A stretch of DNA of 64,000 bases from Pseudomonas sp. AN-1 (GCF_034057115.1 NZ_CP139195.1:4402001-4466000); one strand, 5' to 3'. Shown: positions 28,413 to 38,429, counted from the stretch's first letter. Notes: generated from the letters alone by a model not told the origin. Made by a program: numbers and translations.

Positions 28413-31400
28413 TTATCGGTGGTTCTGCAGGGCGTGCAGGCGCGGTTCGACGCTGGCCTCTCGCTCCGGTGCGTGGCAGGCGGTGGCCTCGGCCAGCAGG
28501 TAGGGCTGCAGCAGCGGCAGCATGCCCTTGAGGGCCTGCACCGGCAGCGCCGAGGTGAAGCGGAAGCGCGCGGACTTCTCGCCGGCGACATAGGCGGTGA
28601 GGGTACCGAAGTGGCGCGGGCCGAGGAAGAACACGAAGGTGGCGGTGCGGTTGCGTGCCGTCGAACTGGTCACCCAGCCGCTGCGCGTCACCGTCTCGAT
28701 GCGGTTGTCGCCGGTGCCGGTCTTGCCGCCGACCACCATCGGCTGGCCATCCTGCTGTTGCAGCACGCCCTTGAGCCGGCGAGCGGTGCCGTTCTCCACC
28801 ACGTCGGCGAGTGCGCTGCGCAGGGCGGCGGCCACTTCCGGACGCATCACCCGTTCGCCGCTGGTCTGCTGGCGCTCCAGGCGGGTCTCGTAGGGCGTGG
28901 CGATGGCGAAGTCGAGGTTGTCGATGCGCACGGTCGGCAGGCGCATGCCGTCGTTCTGGATGATGCCCATCAGTTCGGCCAGCGCCGCCGGGCGGTCGCC
29001 CGAGCTGCCCAGCGCGCTGGCCAGCGACGGCACCATGTGGTCGAACGGGAAGCCGAGCCTGGCCCAGCGCTGGTGCAGGTCGGTGAATGCCTCGACCTCG
29101 ATCATGGTGCGCATGCGGCTGTCGCGGGCGCTGCGGTGGCGGCTCTTGAACAGCCAGCCATAGACCTCCTGGCGCTCGTCGCGGCTGGCGGCGACCACCT
29201 CGTCGAACTTGGCCTGCGGGTTCTGCATGCGATAGCTGATCAGCCACAGCTCCAGCGGGTGCACCCGGGCGATGTAGCCCTGGTCCGGCAGGTTGAAGGC
29301 GTCCGGACCGTAGCGGTAGTACTGTTCCTCGAGCTTCTTCGGCGGCGGCATCTGCTTGCCGAGGTGGGTCTTCATCACCTGGCGGAACTCCTCCAGGCTG
29401 GCATCGGGGTAGAGGTAGCGGTGGATCGCGGCCAGGCGCGACGGGTACAGGCTGAGCCCCTCGATCAGGGTGTCGAACATCTCCTGGGGCGCCTTGTCGC
29501 GATACTTGCGCCAGAAGCGCAGCAGGAACACCGTGCCCTCCTTGTCGGCGAAGCGGGTCAGGTATTCCTGGCGCGGCGGGTACTGGTCGTCGGTGAGCAT
29601 CTGCACGCTGTTGGGCATCTGGTAGGTGCTGTAGCGCACCACGTCGCGCAGGATGCGCACGAACGGCAGGTTGAGCGACTCGCGCAGCGATTCGCGCACC
29701 GTGGCCATGCGGCCGTTGTCCTCGCGGCGGAAGTTGCTGAACACATGGGCGCCGCCGCCGGTGAAGAAGGTCTCGCCGGGGCTGGCCGAGTACTTGCGAT
29801 CCAGTGCGGCGTCGAGCATCTGCGTCAGGCTGGCCTGCGGATTGGCCCGCAGCCAGTCCAGCGCCCAGAGGCTGAGGTTGTCGCGCTCGTTGGCTTCCTG
29901 GTACAGCCGGCGCAGCTCGGCGGGCGTCTTGCCGGAATTTTTCTGGTGCAGTTCGGCGACCATCTCCAGGTAGGTGGCGAGCACCCGCAGCTTGGCGGTG
30001 GAGCCCAGCTCCAGCTTGCTGCCCTCGTTGATGTCGAACGGCTGGCCGGTGGTGTCGGTCTGCACGCGCACGCGGTTGCCGTTGGCGCCGCGCTCGAACA
30101 GGGTGAAGCTGTAGCGCACGTCGGCGGTCAGTTCGGGGCTGAGCAGGCGCTCGCCGAACAGTCCGACCTGCTCGGCGACGGCCGGGTCGGCGAGTTTCTC
30201 GAGGTAGTCGCTGACCGCCTGCTGCAGCGGCTGATTCAGCGTGGCGTCGACCGACAGGTCGAGGCGGTCGAGGTCGTACAGCGGCAGGCCGAGGCTGCGC
30301 ACCAGGCGGGTGCGGATGGCGTTGATGCCCTTGTCGGAGGCCACCGGCGGCAGCGCCGGGTCGGTGGCCGGATTGCGGAAGCTCAGCTGCTGGCCCAGCG
30401 CGGCATCGCGCAGCGCCGGGGTGATCACCCCGGCGCCGGCCAGCACGCGCAGATGGCTGTCGGTCAGCTCGGCCAGTTCGGCGCGGCCGTCGGTGAGGTA
30501 CCAGGACGGCCGGCGCTGGGCGATCATCAGGGCCAGCACCTGGCGCAGGGCCAGGCCCTGTTCGGCGAGGGTGACGTCCTCGCCGCCGGCCAGCGCGCGG
30601 TTGGCCTGGGCGAAGTCGGCGCCGAACCATACCCACAGCCCGTCGCCCAGCCCGTGCACCTCGCCGTAGCCGGCGGCGGCCGACAGCGGCACGCTGTTGA
30701 TGTAGTCGTGGACGATCTGCCGGCGCAGCGGCAGGGTCGAGCTGCCGTCGCGGTAGGCGCGGATGCTCGCCGAGAGCATCTGGCGCAGTTTCTCCGGCGC
30801 GTTGGGCGTGCGCCCCTCCGGCGAGTGGCGGAACTTCTCGATCTGCGTGGCCAGGGTGCTGCCGCCGGCGCTGTCGGTGTCGGCGTGCAGCCGGCTGGCC
30901 AGCTGGGTCCAGGCCGCCATGGCGAAGCGCGGCCAGTCCACCGCCGGGTTCTGCTGCGGCTGGTCGGTATCGAGCAGGTGGCGGTTCTCGATGAACAGCA
31001 GGCTGGCCACCGCCAGCGGCGGGATGTCGCGGAAGCGGTCATAGTGGCGCTGCGGGTGGCGGAAGCCGAACATCGGCTGGCCGCGGCAGTCGGTGATGTC
31101 CAGCCCGGCGTGGGTCTTCTCGCGGTAGGGCGGGTACAGGCCGCGGTCGGTGTAGTCCAGCAGCGCCGGCGAGAAGCGTGCCTGGCGCTCCACCACGAAG
31201 CCCTGGGCGCTCAGGCGGCGGATGAACTCGGGCAGGCCGACGTAGCCCAGGCGCTGGTCGAAGGGGCCTTGCGAGGGAAAGCGGATGGCGTCGCTGGGGC
31301 CGGGCTCGACCTGATACTTGAGTCGCGCCGACCAGTCGCCGAGCAGGCGCGCCTGCCATTCGGAGGTGCGCGCCTCGCGCGCCGCCAGCCAGCCGATACC

Positions 31401-31550
31401 CACAGCCGCGGCCAGCAGCAGCACGGAAAAGCCTGCGCGTACGCGCCAGATGCGGCGTCTGCTCGCCGCCGGGGCCCGGTAACGCTGAGGCGACGCCACC
31501 GCGTCTGCAACTTCAGCAACTGCGGATGAGGACTGCTCGGGGGCACCCAT
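28413..31550 (-). CDS. Large class A penicillin-binding protein (transglycosylase/transpeptidase)
   Basis: Bifunctional peptidoglycan synthase of 1045 residues with one transmembrane helix (about 38-57). The glycosyltransferase region has LLFIENRHLL (Glu188) and GGSTLATQIEKF (229-240). The transpeptidase region has the SxxK box STAK (517-520) and a late KTGTG box. It is longer than PBP1a/1b and belongs to the divergent Pseudomonas group whose members carry large inserts. It heads an operon with ggt. Start ATG at 31550; the basic N-terminus before the helix fits the cytoplasmic side. Confidence 0.88.
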   Translation of the reverse strand: MGAPEQSSSAVAEVADAVASPQRYRAPAASRRRIWRVRAGFSVLLLAAAVGIGWLAAREARTSEWQARLLGDWSARLKYQVEPGPSDAIRFPSQGPFDQRLGYVGLPEFIRRLSAQGFVVERQARFSPALLDYTDRGLYPPYREKTHAGLDITDCRGQPMFGFRHPQRHYDRFRDIPPLAVASLLFIENRHLLDTDQPQQNPAVDWPRFAMAAWTQLASRLHADTDSAGGSTLATQIEKFRHSPEGRTPNAPEKLRQMLSASIRAYRDGSSTLPLRRQIVHDYINSVPLSAAAGYGEVHGLGDGLWVWFGADFAQANRALAGGEDVTLAEQGLALRQVLALMIAQRRPSWYLTDGRAELAELTDSHLRVLAGAGVITPALRDAALGQQLSFRNPATDPALPPVASDKGINAIRTRLVRSLGLPLYDLDRLDLSVDATLNQPLQQAVSDYLEKLADPAVAEQVGLFGERLLSPELTADVRYSFTLFERGANGNRVRVQTDTTGQPFDINEGSKLELGSTAKLRVLATYLEMVAELHQKNSGKTPAELRRLYQEANERDNLSLWALDWLRANPQASLTQMLDAALDRKYSASPGETFFTGGGAHVFSNFRREDNGRMATVRESLRESLNLPFVRILRDVVRYSTYQMPNSVQMLTDDQYPPRQEYLTRFADKEGTVFLLRFWRKYRDKAPQEMFDTLIEGLSLYPSRLAAIHRYLYPDASLEEFRQVMKTHLGKQMPPPKKLEEQYYRYGPDAFNLPDQGYIARVHPLELWLISYRMQNPQAKFDEVVAASRDERQEVYGWLFKSRHRSARDSRMRTMIEVEAFTDLHQRWARLGFPFDHMVPSLASALGSSGDRPAALAELMGIIQNDGMRLPTVRIDNLDFAIATPYETRLERQQTSGERVMRPEVAAALRSALADVVENGTARRLKGVLQQQDGQPMVVGGKTGTGDNRIETVTRSGWVTSSTARNRTATFVFFLGPRHFGTLTAYVAGEKSARFRFTSALPVQALKGMLPLLQPYLLAEATACHAPEREASVEPRLHALQNHR

Positions 31551-31715
31551 GGCGGTACTGTCCGTGAAGAGGTTATATCGCGTACGAGCAAAAGCTTAGT
31601 CGCATTCGCCACCATGCGCCTGCGAGGTGCGGCACAGCACGCTATGATGCCGGCCTTCTGGCATCCCGGGCGGCCTCGCCGGGCCGGGAGCCTATCGACC
31701 GACAGGAGAGCAGGG

Positions 31716-32624
31716 ATGGCAGGCAGGTGGGACTGGCTGGGGGTGATTCGCGGGCGTTTCCTGGTCCTGGCGCTGACCTGCGTGGCCCTCGGCATCGCCG
31801 TGGCGCTGCAGTCGCGCATGCTGGATGGCGCCTTCGTGGTCGACGCCCTGCTGGTGCTGCTCGGCGCCCTGGCCGCCCATGCCGCGGTCAACGCCCTCAA
31901 CGAGTACGGCGACTACCGCAGCGGCCTCGACCTGCGCACCGAACGCACCCCGTTCAGCGGCGGCAGCGGCACCCTGGTCGCCGCTCCGCAGCACCTGGGC
32001 CGGGCGCTGGGCCTCGGCCTCGGCGGCGTGGCGCTGAGCGCCGCCATCGGCCTGTACTTCCTGCTGCGCCAGCCGGCGCTGCTCTGGCAGCTGGCGCCGC
32101 TCGGCGCGGTGGGCCTGGCGCTGGTGCTCGCCTACACCCCCTGGCTGACCCGCCGGCCCTGGCTGTGCCTGCTGGCGCCGGGCCTGGGCTTCGGCCCGCT
32201 GATGGTGCTCGGCACCCAGAGTGTCCTCGCCGGACAGCTCGGCACGAGCGCCGCGCTGCTCGCGCTGGTGCCGTTCTGCCTGTGCAACAACCTGCTGCTG
32301 CTCAACCAGTTCCCCGACATCGACGCCGACCGCAGCGTCGGCCGCCTGACCCTGCCGATGCTGCTCGGTCGCCAGCGCGCGGTGAACGTGCTCGGCGCGC
32401 AGTGGCTGCTGGCCTTCGCCGGCCTGCTGGGCTGTGTGCTGGCCGGATGGGTGCCGGCCGGCGCCGCCCTCGGTCTGCTCGGCGCCGTGCCGGCGCTGCG
32501 CGCCTGGCGATTGCTGCGCCGCGATGCCGAGTCCCCGGACAGCCTGCTGCCGGCGATGGGGCTGAACGTGGCGGTCAGCGTGGCGACGCCGCTGCTGATG
32601 GCGGTGGGGATGCTGGTCTTCTGA
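31716..32624 (+). CDS. UbiA-family prenyltransferase
   Basis: Polytopic membrane protein of 302 residues. Two aspartate-rich motifs for prenyl diphosphate binding are visible: NALNEYGDYRSGLD (about 65-78) and NQFPDIDADRSVGR (about 200-213). It resembles MenA-type 1,4-dihydroxy-2-naphthoate prenyltransferases, but Pseudomonas normally uses ubiquinone, so the acceptor is uncertain. ATG at 31716 follows AGGAG. Ends 6 bp from convergent metR. Confidence 0.8.
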   Translation: MAGRWDWLGVIRGRFLVLALTCVALGIAVALQSRMLDGAFVVDALLVLLGALAAHAAVNALNEYGDYRSGLDLRTERTPFSGGSGTLVAAPQHLGRALGLGLGGVALSAAIGLYFLLRQPALLWQLAPLGAVGLALVLAYTPWLTRRPWLCLLAPGLGFGPLMVLGTQSVLAGQLGTSAALLALVPFCLCNNLLLLNQFPDIDADRSVGRLTLPMLLGRQRAVNVLGAQWLLAFAGLLGCVLAGWVPAGAALGLLGAVPALRAWRLLRRDAESPDSLLPAMGLNVAVSVATPLLMAVGMLVF

Positions 32625-32630
32625 CCCGCC

Positions 32631-33551
32631 TCAGCCGCGCGCCGCACTCACCCCCTCGAGGGTGGCGAACGAGGTGTCCTTGGCGGTGAGCAAAAAATCG
32701 CGCATGAACGGCGCATCCAGCATGTCGGCGCGAATGCCGGCGTAGAGGGTGGCGTACAGGCCCTTTTCGCCGAGCTTCTTCGCCGTCACGTAGCCGCGCG
32801 AGCTGTACTCGTGCAGCGCCCAGTTGGGCAGGCAGCACACGCCGCGGCCGCTGGCCACCAGCTGCAGCATCATCACCGTCAGCTCGGCGGTGCGCACCCC
32901 GGCTGGCTCGACGTCGGCCGGGTCGAGGAAGCGGGTGAAGATGTCCAGGCGGTCGCGTTCGACCGGGTAGTGGATCAGCGTCTCGCCAGACAGGTCTTCC
33001 GCGGTGACATACGGCTTGCCGGCCAGCGGGTGCTGGTTGGCCACCGCCAGCTGCGCCTCGTAGGTGAACAGCGGCACGTAGGTGATGCCGGCCAGCTCCA
33101 CCGGATCGGAGGTGACCACCAGGTCCAGATCGCCGCGCGCCAGCGCCGGCAGCGGGGCGAAGGAGAAGCCCGAAGCGAGGTCGAGCTCCACCTCGGGCCA
33201 GGCGTCGCGGAACTGGTCGATGGTCGGCATCAGCCACTGGAAGCAGCTGTGGCACTCGATGGCCATGTGCAGCCGACCCGCGGTGCCGCCGGCGAGACGC
33301 GCCAGGTCGCGCTCGGCGCTGCGCAGCTGCGGCAGCACCGCGTCGGCCAGCTGCAGCAGGCGCAGGCCGGCGCTGGTGAAGCGCACCGGCTTGGTCTTGC
33401 GCACGAACAGCGGCAGGCCGAGGCGCTCCTCCAGCTCCTTGAACTGGTGGGAGAGGGCGGACTGGGTCAGGTGCAGGCGCTCGGCGGCCTCCACCAGGCT
33501 GTCGGATTCGCGCAGGGCGTGCAGGGTCTTCAGGTGGCGCAGTTCGATCAT
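32631..33551 (-). CDS. metR: LysR-family methionine regulator MetR
   Basis: LysR transcription factor of 306 residues; activates metE with homocysteine as coeffector. The helix-turn-helix is in residues 1-60 (MIELRHLKTLHALRESDSLV, LTQSALSHQFKELEERLGLP). The effector domain contains AIECHSCFQWLMPTIDQFR, typical of MetR. ATG at 33551. Divergent from metE with a candidate binding site between them. Confidence 0.95.
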   Translation of the reverse strand: MIELRHLKTLHALRESDSLVEAAERLHLTQSALSHQFKELEERLGLPLFVRKTKPVRFTSAGLRLLQLADAVLPQLRSAERDLARLAGGTAGRLHMAIECHSCFQWLMPTIDQFRDAWPEVELDLASGFSFAPLPALARGDLDLVVTSDPVELAGITYVPLFTYEAQLAVANQHPLAGKPYVTAEDLSGETLIHYPVERDRLDIFTRFLDPADVEPAGVRTAELTVMMLQLVASGRGVCCLPNWALHEYSSRGYVTAKKLGEKGLYATLYAGIRADMLDAPFMRDFLLTAKDTSFATLEGVSAARG

Positions 33552-33572
33552 GGCGGCCTCGGCGGGGTGGGA

Positions 33573-33632
33573 GGTGCGCACGGCGCACCCTACAGAGTGG
33601 CGGCGTTGGGCGTAGGGTGCGCCATGCGCACC
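33573..33632. repeat. Inverted pair of the 21-bp intergenic repeat (tail-to-tail)
   Basis: The same 21-bp unit as at 11469 occurs as its reverse complement at 33573-33593 and in direct sense at 33612-33632, 18 bp apart. The order of arms is opposite to the era-recO copy. It lies in the metR leader, between metR and the metE control region. Confidence 0.8.
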
Positions 33633-33683
33633 AGTCTGACCTGTGGGTGTCGTGAGTAAAATTGTAGATCATCACGAATATAT

Positions 33684-33696
33684 TGAGTTTGTCTCA
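33684..33696 (+). promoter_or_regulatory. Candidate MetR operator upstream of metE
   Basis: TGAG-TTTGT-CTCA is a perfect 4-bp inverted repeat with 5-bp spacer, the geometry of the E. coli MetR site TGAA-N5-TTCA, and also a T-N11-A LysR box. It lies 53 bp upstream of the metE ATG. Inferred from pattern only. Confidence 0.45.
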
Positions 33697-33748
33697 TGTG
33701 GTGGTGGCTGTCGACAATGACCGTCATCACCAACACGGAGACAGACAA

Positions 33749-36052
33749 ATGGCATTGGCGCACACCCTCGGCTTCCCGCGTATCGGCCGCGACCGCGAGC
33801 TGAAGAAGGCCCTCGAGGCCTACTGGAAGGGCGAGCTGGACGAGGCCGGGCTGCGCGCGGTGGGCCGCCAGCTGCGCGCCGCGCACTGGCAGCTGCAGCA
33901 GGACGCCGGCATCGAGCTGCTGCCGGTCGGCGACTTCGCCTGGTACGACCAGGTGCTCAACCACTCCTTGATGTTCGGCGTGGTGCCCGAGCGCTTCCGT
34001 GGCGCCGACGGCCGCGTCACCCTCGACACCCTGTTCGCCATGGCCCGCGGCGCCAGTGGCGGCTGCTGCGGCGGTGGCGGTGCGCAGGCACTGGAGATGA
34101 CCAAGTGGTTCGACACCAACTACCACTACCTGGTCCCCGAGTTCAGCCGCGACCAAGAGTTCCGCCTGAGCTGGGAGCAGCTGTTCGAGGAGGTCGCCGA
34201 GGCCCGTGAACTGGGCCATGCGGTCAAGCCGGTGCTGATCGGCCCGCTGACCTACCTGTGGCTGGGCAAGGTGCGCGGCGACGAGTTCGACAAGCTGGAA
34301 CTGCTCGAGCGCCTGCTGCCGGTGTACGGCGAGGTGCTCGGCCGCCTGGCCGGCCTCGGTGTGGAGTGGGTGCAGATCGACGAGCCGATCCTCGGTCTCG
34401 ACCTGCCGCAGGACTGGAAGAGCGCCTTCGAGCGCGCCTACAACCTGCTGCAGGCGCCGACTCCGCAGAAGCTCTTGACCACCTACTTCGCCGGCCTGGA
34501 GGACAACCTCGGCCTGGCCGCCAACCTGCCGGTGGCCGGCCTGCACATCGACCTGGTGCGCGCACCCGAGCAGTTCCCGGCGATTCTCGACCGCCTGCCG
34601 GCCTACAAGGTGCTGTCGCTCGGCGTGGTCAACGGCCGCAACGTCTGGCGCTGCGACCTGGAGCAAGCTCTTGAGGTGCTGCGCGAGGCGCAGGCGCGAG
34701 TGGGCGAGCGCCTGTGGGTGGCTCCGTCCTGCTCGCTGCTGCACAGCCCGGTGGATCTGAACCGCGAGGACCGCCTGGATGCCGAGCTGAAGGGCTGGCT
34801 GGCCTTCGCCGTGCAGAAGTGCGAGGAGGTGGCGCTGCTGGCCCGCGCCATCAACCATCCCGAGGATGCCCTGGTGCAGGCCGCGCTGGGCGACAGTCGC
34901 GCGGTGCAGCAGGCGCGTGCCCAGTCGCCGCGCATCCACGATCCGGCGGTGCAGGCCCGTCTGGCGCAGGTGGTGCCGGCCGACAGCCGCCGCGCCAGCC
35001 CGTTCGCCGAACGCATCGTGCAGCAGCGTGCGCGCCTCGATCTGCCGGCGTTCCCGACCACCACCATCGGCTCCTTCCCGCAGACCGCGGCGATCCGTCT
35101 GGCGCGCCAGTCGTACAAGCTGGGCAAGCTCGGCGAGGCCGACTACACCGAGGCCATGCAGGCCGAGATCCGCCATGCGGTGAGCGTACAGGAGAAGCTG
35201 GGGCTGGACGTGCTGGTGCACGGCGAGGCCGAGCGCAACGACATGGTCGAGTACTTCGCCGAGCAGCTCGACGGCTACGCCTTCACCCGCTTCGGCTGGG
35301 TGCAGAGCTATGGCTCGCGCTGCGTCAAGCCGGCGATCATCTATGGCGACCTGAGCCGGCCGCGGCCGATGACCGTGGAGTGGATCCGCTACGCGCAGAG
35401 CCTGACCGCCAAGCCGATGAAGGGCATGCTGACCGGCCCGGTGACCATGCTGATGTGGTCGTTCCCGCGCGAGGACGTCAGCCGCGAGGTGCAGGCGCGC
35501 CAGCTGGCGCTGGCGATCCGCGACGAGGTGCAGGACCTGGAAGCGGCCGGCATCCGGATCATCCAGATCGACGAGGCGGCGTTCCGCGAGGGCCTGCCGC
35601 TGCGCCGCGGTGCCTGGCAGCACTACCTGGACTGGGCGGTGGAGGCCTTCCGCCTGTGCGCCAGCGGGGTGGATGACGCCACGCAGATCCACACCCACAT
35701 GTGCTACAGCGAGTTCAACGACGTGATCGAGGCCATCGCGGCGATGGACGCCGACGTGATCACCATCGAGACCTCGCGCTCGCAGATGGAGCTGCTGGAG
35801 GCCTTCGAGGCGTTCGAGTATCCCAACGAGATCGGCCCGGGCGTCTACGACATCCACTCGCCGCGGGTACCGACGGTGGCGGAGATGGTCGCGCTGCTGG
35901 AGAAGGCGGCGGAGCGCATCCCCGCCGAGCGGCTGTGGGTCAACCCCGACTGCGGCCTGAAGACCCGCGGCTGGGCGGAGACCCTCAAGGCGCTGGAGCA
36001 CATGGTCAGTGCGGCGCAGCAGCTGCGCGGCAAGGCGCAGGCGGCGGCGTAG
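33749..36052 (+). CDS. metE: Cobalamin-independent methionine synthase MetE
   Basis: Transfers the methyl group of 5-methyltetrahydropteroyl-glutamate to homocysteine. The 767-residue protein has the duplicated barrel with [20 protein letters not shown] at the start, [10 protein letters not shown] opening the C-terminal half, and zinc-site sequences HTHMCYSEF and [15 protein letters not shown] at 33749 follows ACGGAGACAG. Under likely MetR control; no riboswitch is visible in the short leader. Confidence 0.97.
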   Translation: MALAHTLGFPRIGRDRELKKALEAYWKGELDEAGLRAVGRQLRAAHWQLQQDAGIELLPVGDFAWYDQVLNHSLMFGVVPERFRGADGRVTLDTLFAMARGASGGCCGGGGAQALEMTKWFDTNYHYLVPEFSRDQEFRLSWEQLFEEVAEARELGHAVKPVLIGPLTYLWLGKVRGDEFDKLELLERLLPVYGEVLGRLAGLGVEWVQIDEPILGLDLPQDWKSAFERAYNLLQAPTPQKLLTTYFAGLEDNLGLAANLPVAGLHIDLVRAPEQFPAILDRLPAYKVLSLGVVNGRNVWRCDLEQALEVLREAQARVGERLWVAPSCSLLHSPVDLNREDRLDAELKGWLAFAVQKCEEVALLARAINHPEDALVQAALGDSRAVQQARAQSPRIHDPAVQARLAQVVPADSRRASPFAERIVQQRARLDLPAFPTTTIGSFPQTAAIRLARQSYKLGKLGEADYTEAMQAEIRHAVSVQEKLGLDVLVHGEAERNDMVEYFAEQLDGYAFTRFGWVQSYGSRCVKPAIIYGDLSRPRPMTVEWIRYAQSLTAKPMKGMLTGPVTMLMWSFPREDVSREVQARQLALAIRDEVQDLEAAGIRIIQIDEAAFREGLPLRRGAWQHYLDWAVEAFRLCASGVDDATQIHTHMCYSEFNDVIEAIAAMDADVITIETSRSQMELLEAFEAFEYPNEIGPGVYDIHSPRVPTVAEMVALLEKAAERIPAERLWVNPDCGLKTRGWAETLKALEHMVSAAQQLRGKAQAAA

Positions 36053-36065
36053 GAGCCGACTCGAT

Positions 36066-36091
36066 CGTTCCCACGCTCCAGCGTGGGAACG
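36066..36091. repeat. REP-like palindrome after metE
   Basis: CGTTCCCACGCT (36066-36077) and AGCGTGGGAACG (36080-36091) form a 12-bp-arm palindrome with a 2-base centre. No T-run follows, so a REP-type element is more likely than a simple terminator. Same family as 12986-13098. Confidence 0.8.
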
Positions 36092-36150
36092 ACATGCCGG
36101 GCGCTCCTGCGCCCCGGTCGATCACGACGGATGCACGCGCCGGCTGATGG

Positions 36151-36229
36151 TGGACAACGCTGCGCGATTGTCCAGCCTGCGCCTGGCCCCGATTCGTAGG
36201 GTAGAAGACTCGCGCAGCGATCTTCTACC
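36151..36229. repeat. Two further inverted repeats in the metE-iclR gap
   Basis: TGGACAA/TTGTCCA pair at 36151-36157 and 36168-36174; GGTAGAAGA/TCTTCTACC pair at 36200-36208 and 36221-36229. Together with the palindrome at 36066 these fill the gap between the convergent metE and IclR genes. No gene is seen. Confidence 0.6.
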
Positions 36230-36246
36230 AGTCTCCAGCGCTGGGC

Positions 36247-37062
36247 TCAGGACAGCACCGGCCCGGCCTGCTCGCGTTCGCGGATGCCCTGTTCGATGGT
36301 GGCGGCGACCCGCTGCAGCGCCGGCAGGTAGCGCTGGGCGGCCTGCTCGATGGTCATCGCCTTGAGCACGTAGACCAGGTTGAGGCAGCCGTAGACCCGC
36401 TGTTCGCCGCAGATCGGCACGGCGATGGAGGCGATGCGCTCCTCGGTGTTCCAGCTGCCATAGTTCTCGCCGTAGCCGCGGTGACGGGTGCGGCGCAGCA
36501 GGTTGTCCAGCGCCACCGGGTTGCGCGCCAGACAGCTTTCCTCGTCGTCGCGCTTGGCCAGTAGCTCGACGATGCGCTCGCGCTCGGCCTCCGGGCAGAA
36601 CGCCAGGTAGGCCAGGCCGGTGGCGGTGATCAGCATCGGCAGGCGGCGGCCGACCATCGAGCGGTGGAACGACAGCCGGCTGAAGCGGTGGGTGGTCTCG
36701 CGCACCACCATGGCGTCGACGTCCAGGGTGCACAGGTCGGTCGGCCAGTGCACCTCCTGCAGCAGCTCGGCCAAGAGCGGCGCGCCCAGCTCGGAAATCC
36801 ACTGCTCGTCGCGGAAGCCCTCGCTCAGTTCGCGCACCTTGAGGTTGAGGCGGAAGCTGTCGTCCGACTCGCTGCGCCGCACGTAGCCTTCGTCCTGCAG
36901 GGTCTCCAGCAGGCGGCGCACGGTGGTGCGGTGCAGGCCGGTCAGCTCGGCCAGCTTCGCCGGGCTGGCGCCGCCGTCCACCCGGTTGAGGGCGTTGAGG
37001 ATCTGCAGGCCGCGGGTCAGGCCGCGGACGGTCTTGTATTCGGTTTCGCGCGTGCTGCTCAT
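36247..37062 (-). CDS. IclR-family regulator of the aromatic cluster (MhpR-like)
   Basis: Protein of 271 residues. A winged helix-turn-helix occupies about 15-75 (KTVRGLTRGLQILNALNR, ASPAKLAELTGLHRTTVRRL), followed by an IclR effector domain (GRRLPMLITATGLAYLAFCP, GSWNTEERIASIAVPICG). Divergent from the mhp-like catabolic genes, and GTGCAC-N3-GTGCAC sites of MhpR type lie upstream of both catabolic units, so it is probably their activator. A longer frame upstream is rejected; ATG at 37062 fits family length. Not proven orthologous to MhpR. Confidence 0.88.
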   Translation of the reverse strand: MSSTRETEYKTVRGLTRGLQILNALNRVDGGASPAKLAELTGLHRTTVRRLLETLQDEGYVRRSESDDSFRLNLKVRELSEGFRDEQWISELGAPLLAELLQEVHWPTDLCTLDVDAMVVRETTHRFSRLSFHRSMVGRRLPMLITATGLAYLAFCPEAERERIVELLAKRDDEESCLARNPVALDNLLRRTRHRGYGENYGSWNTEERIASIAVPICGEQRVYGCLNLVYVLKAMTIEQAAQRYLPALQRVAATIEQGIREREQAGPVLS

Positions 37063-37237
37063 CTTGCGGTTACCAGGAGGCCGGTCCGGTTTGCCGATAT
37101 TCAACCACGCCGGCCGCGTGCCGGCCCAGCGTCCGGGCGCGTCGCGCCGGCGGATTTCCCCAGCCAAAAAAGGGGCTTTGCGCCGCCGGCAGGCGCCGCG
37201 CCCGGGGCTGCAGGCCGCGAAAATCCCCGCCTTTCGA

Positions 37238-37323
37238 TGAAAAATCCTTTCAAAACAATAACGTGCACATAGTGCACACAAGGGCAGATAGTTTTTTTCC
37301 TTCCCGGGGCACGCCCCTAGAAT
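37238..37323 (+). promoter_or_regulatory. Promoter module 1 of the aromatic cluster (MhpR-type operator)
   Basis: A 40-bp block (37238-37277) contains an A/T-rich stretch followed by GTGCAC-ATA-GTGCAC (37263-37277). The E. coli MhpR operator is GGTGCACCTGGTGCACA, with the same hexamers and 3-bp spacer. A TAGAAT -10 at 37318-37323 places the operator near -60, matching activator spacing. The same block recurs at 41339. The whole 37063-37490 gap contains no gene. Confidence 0.7.
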
Positions 37324-37490
37324 GGCCGCCGTAGGTTCTGAACAAAAAACAACCAGGTGAGCTGCCTGCCAGCCGGCGAGTGGCAGCGGCGCAGCCCAGC
37401 GGGCAAGCGCGGCCAGCCACGGCAACCCACCTGACTCGTTGCGCTTTGGTCTGCGGAGACGCCCTGGTCTCCCGCGATCACGGAGGTTTC

Positions 37491-38429
37491 ATGACTGTAA
37501 AACTCAAATGCCTGTCGCACACCCCCCTGCGCGGTCTCAACGATCCGGGTGCCGAGGTGGTCGCCGAAGTCGATGCCGCACTGGCCAAGGCGCGCGCCGA
37601 GGTCGAGGCCTTCGATCCCGAGCTGATCGTGATCTTCGCCCCCGATCACTACAACGGCCTGTTCTACGACCTGATGCCTCCGTTCGTGATCGCCACCGCC
37701 GCCGAAGGCGTCGGCGACTACCAGAGCCTCGCCGGTCCGCTGTCGATCCCGCGTGACCTGACCATGGAGCTGACCCGCTTCATCCTCGACAACGACGTGG
37801 ACATCGCCCTGTCGCACCGCCTGCAGGTCGACCACGGCTGCACGCAGACCCTCGAGGAGATGACCGGCGCCATCGACCGCTACCCGGTGATCCCGATCAT
37901 CATCAACTCGGTGGCCCCGCCGTTCGCCCCCTATCGCCGCGTGCGCAAGCTGGGCGAGGTGGTCGGTCGCTTCCTCACCACGCTGAACAAGCGCGTGCTG
38001 ATCCTCGGCACCGGCGGGCTGTCCCACGAGCCGCCGGTACCGCTGCTGGATAGCGCCCCGGAAGCCATCGCCGAGTTCCTGATCGCCGGCCGCAATCCGA
38101 CTCCGGAGGCGCGTGCCGCCCGCCAGGAACGCACCATCGCCGCCGGCAAGATCTACGGCACCGAGCTGTCGCAGCAGACCCCGCTCAATGCCGACTGGGA
38201 CCTGGGCTTCGTCGACCTGCTGCTCAGCGGCCGCCTCGAGGAGATCGACGAGTTCAGGATCGAGGAGATCTCCAGGGCCGCCGGCCGCTCGGCCCACGAG
38301 GTGCGCACCTGGGTCGCCGCCTTCGCCGCACTGGCCGCCACCGGTGCCTACACCGCCCGCCTGGACTACTACCGGGCGATCAACGAATGGATTGCCGGTT
38401 ATGGCGTGGTGAGCGCCGAGCAGGCCTGA
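37491..38429 (+). CDS. mhpB: Extradiol ring-cleavage dioxygenase, MhpB type
   Basis: LigB-family (class III) non-haem iron dioxygenase of 312 residues, the size of E. coli MhpB, which opens 2,3-dihydroxyphenylpropionate or its cinnamate analogue between ring carbons. His109 and His115 (SHRLQVDHG) and His179 (GGLSHEPP) match the essential histidines of MhpB. ATG at 37491 follows ACGGAGG. First gene of transcription unit 1. The true catechol substrate is inferred from homology and neighbours. Confidence 0.92.
   Translation: MTVKLKCLSHTPLRGLNDPGAEVVAEVDAALAKARAEVEAFDPELIVIFAPDHYNGLFYDLMPPFVIATAAEGVGDYQSLAGPLSIPRDLTMELTRFILDNDVDIALSHRLQVDHGCTQTLEEMTGAIDRYPVIPIIINSVAPPFAPYRRVRKLGEVVGRFLTTLNKRVLILGTGGLSHEPPVPLLDSAPEAIAEFLIAGRNPTPEARAARQERTIAAGKIYGTELSQQTPLNADWDLGFVDLLLSGRLEEIDEFRIEEISRAAGRSAHEVRTWVAAFAALAATGAYTARLDYYRAINEWIAGYGVVSAEQA

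Noticed and set aside
36066-36091. Palindrome after metE as a simple rho-independent terminator
   Set aside because: There is no T-run, and a relative occurs at 12993-13018, so a REP-like element is more likely.
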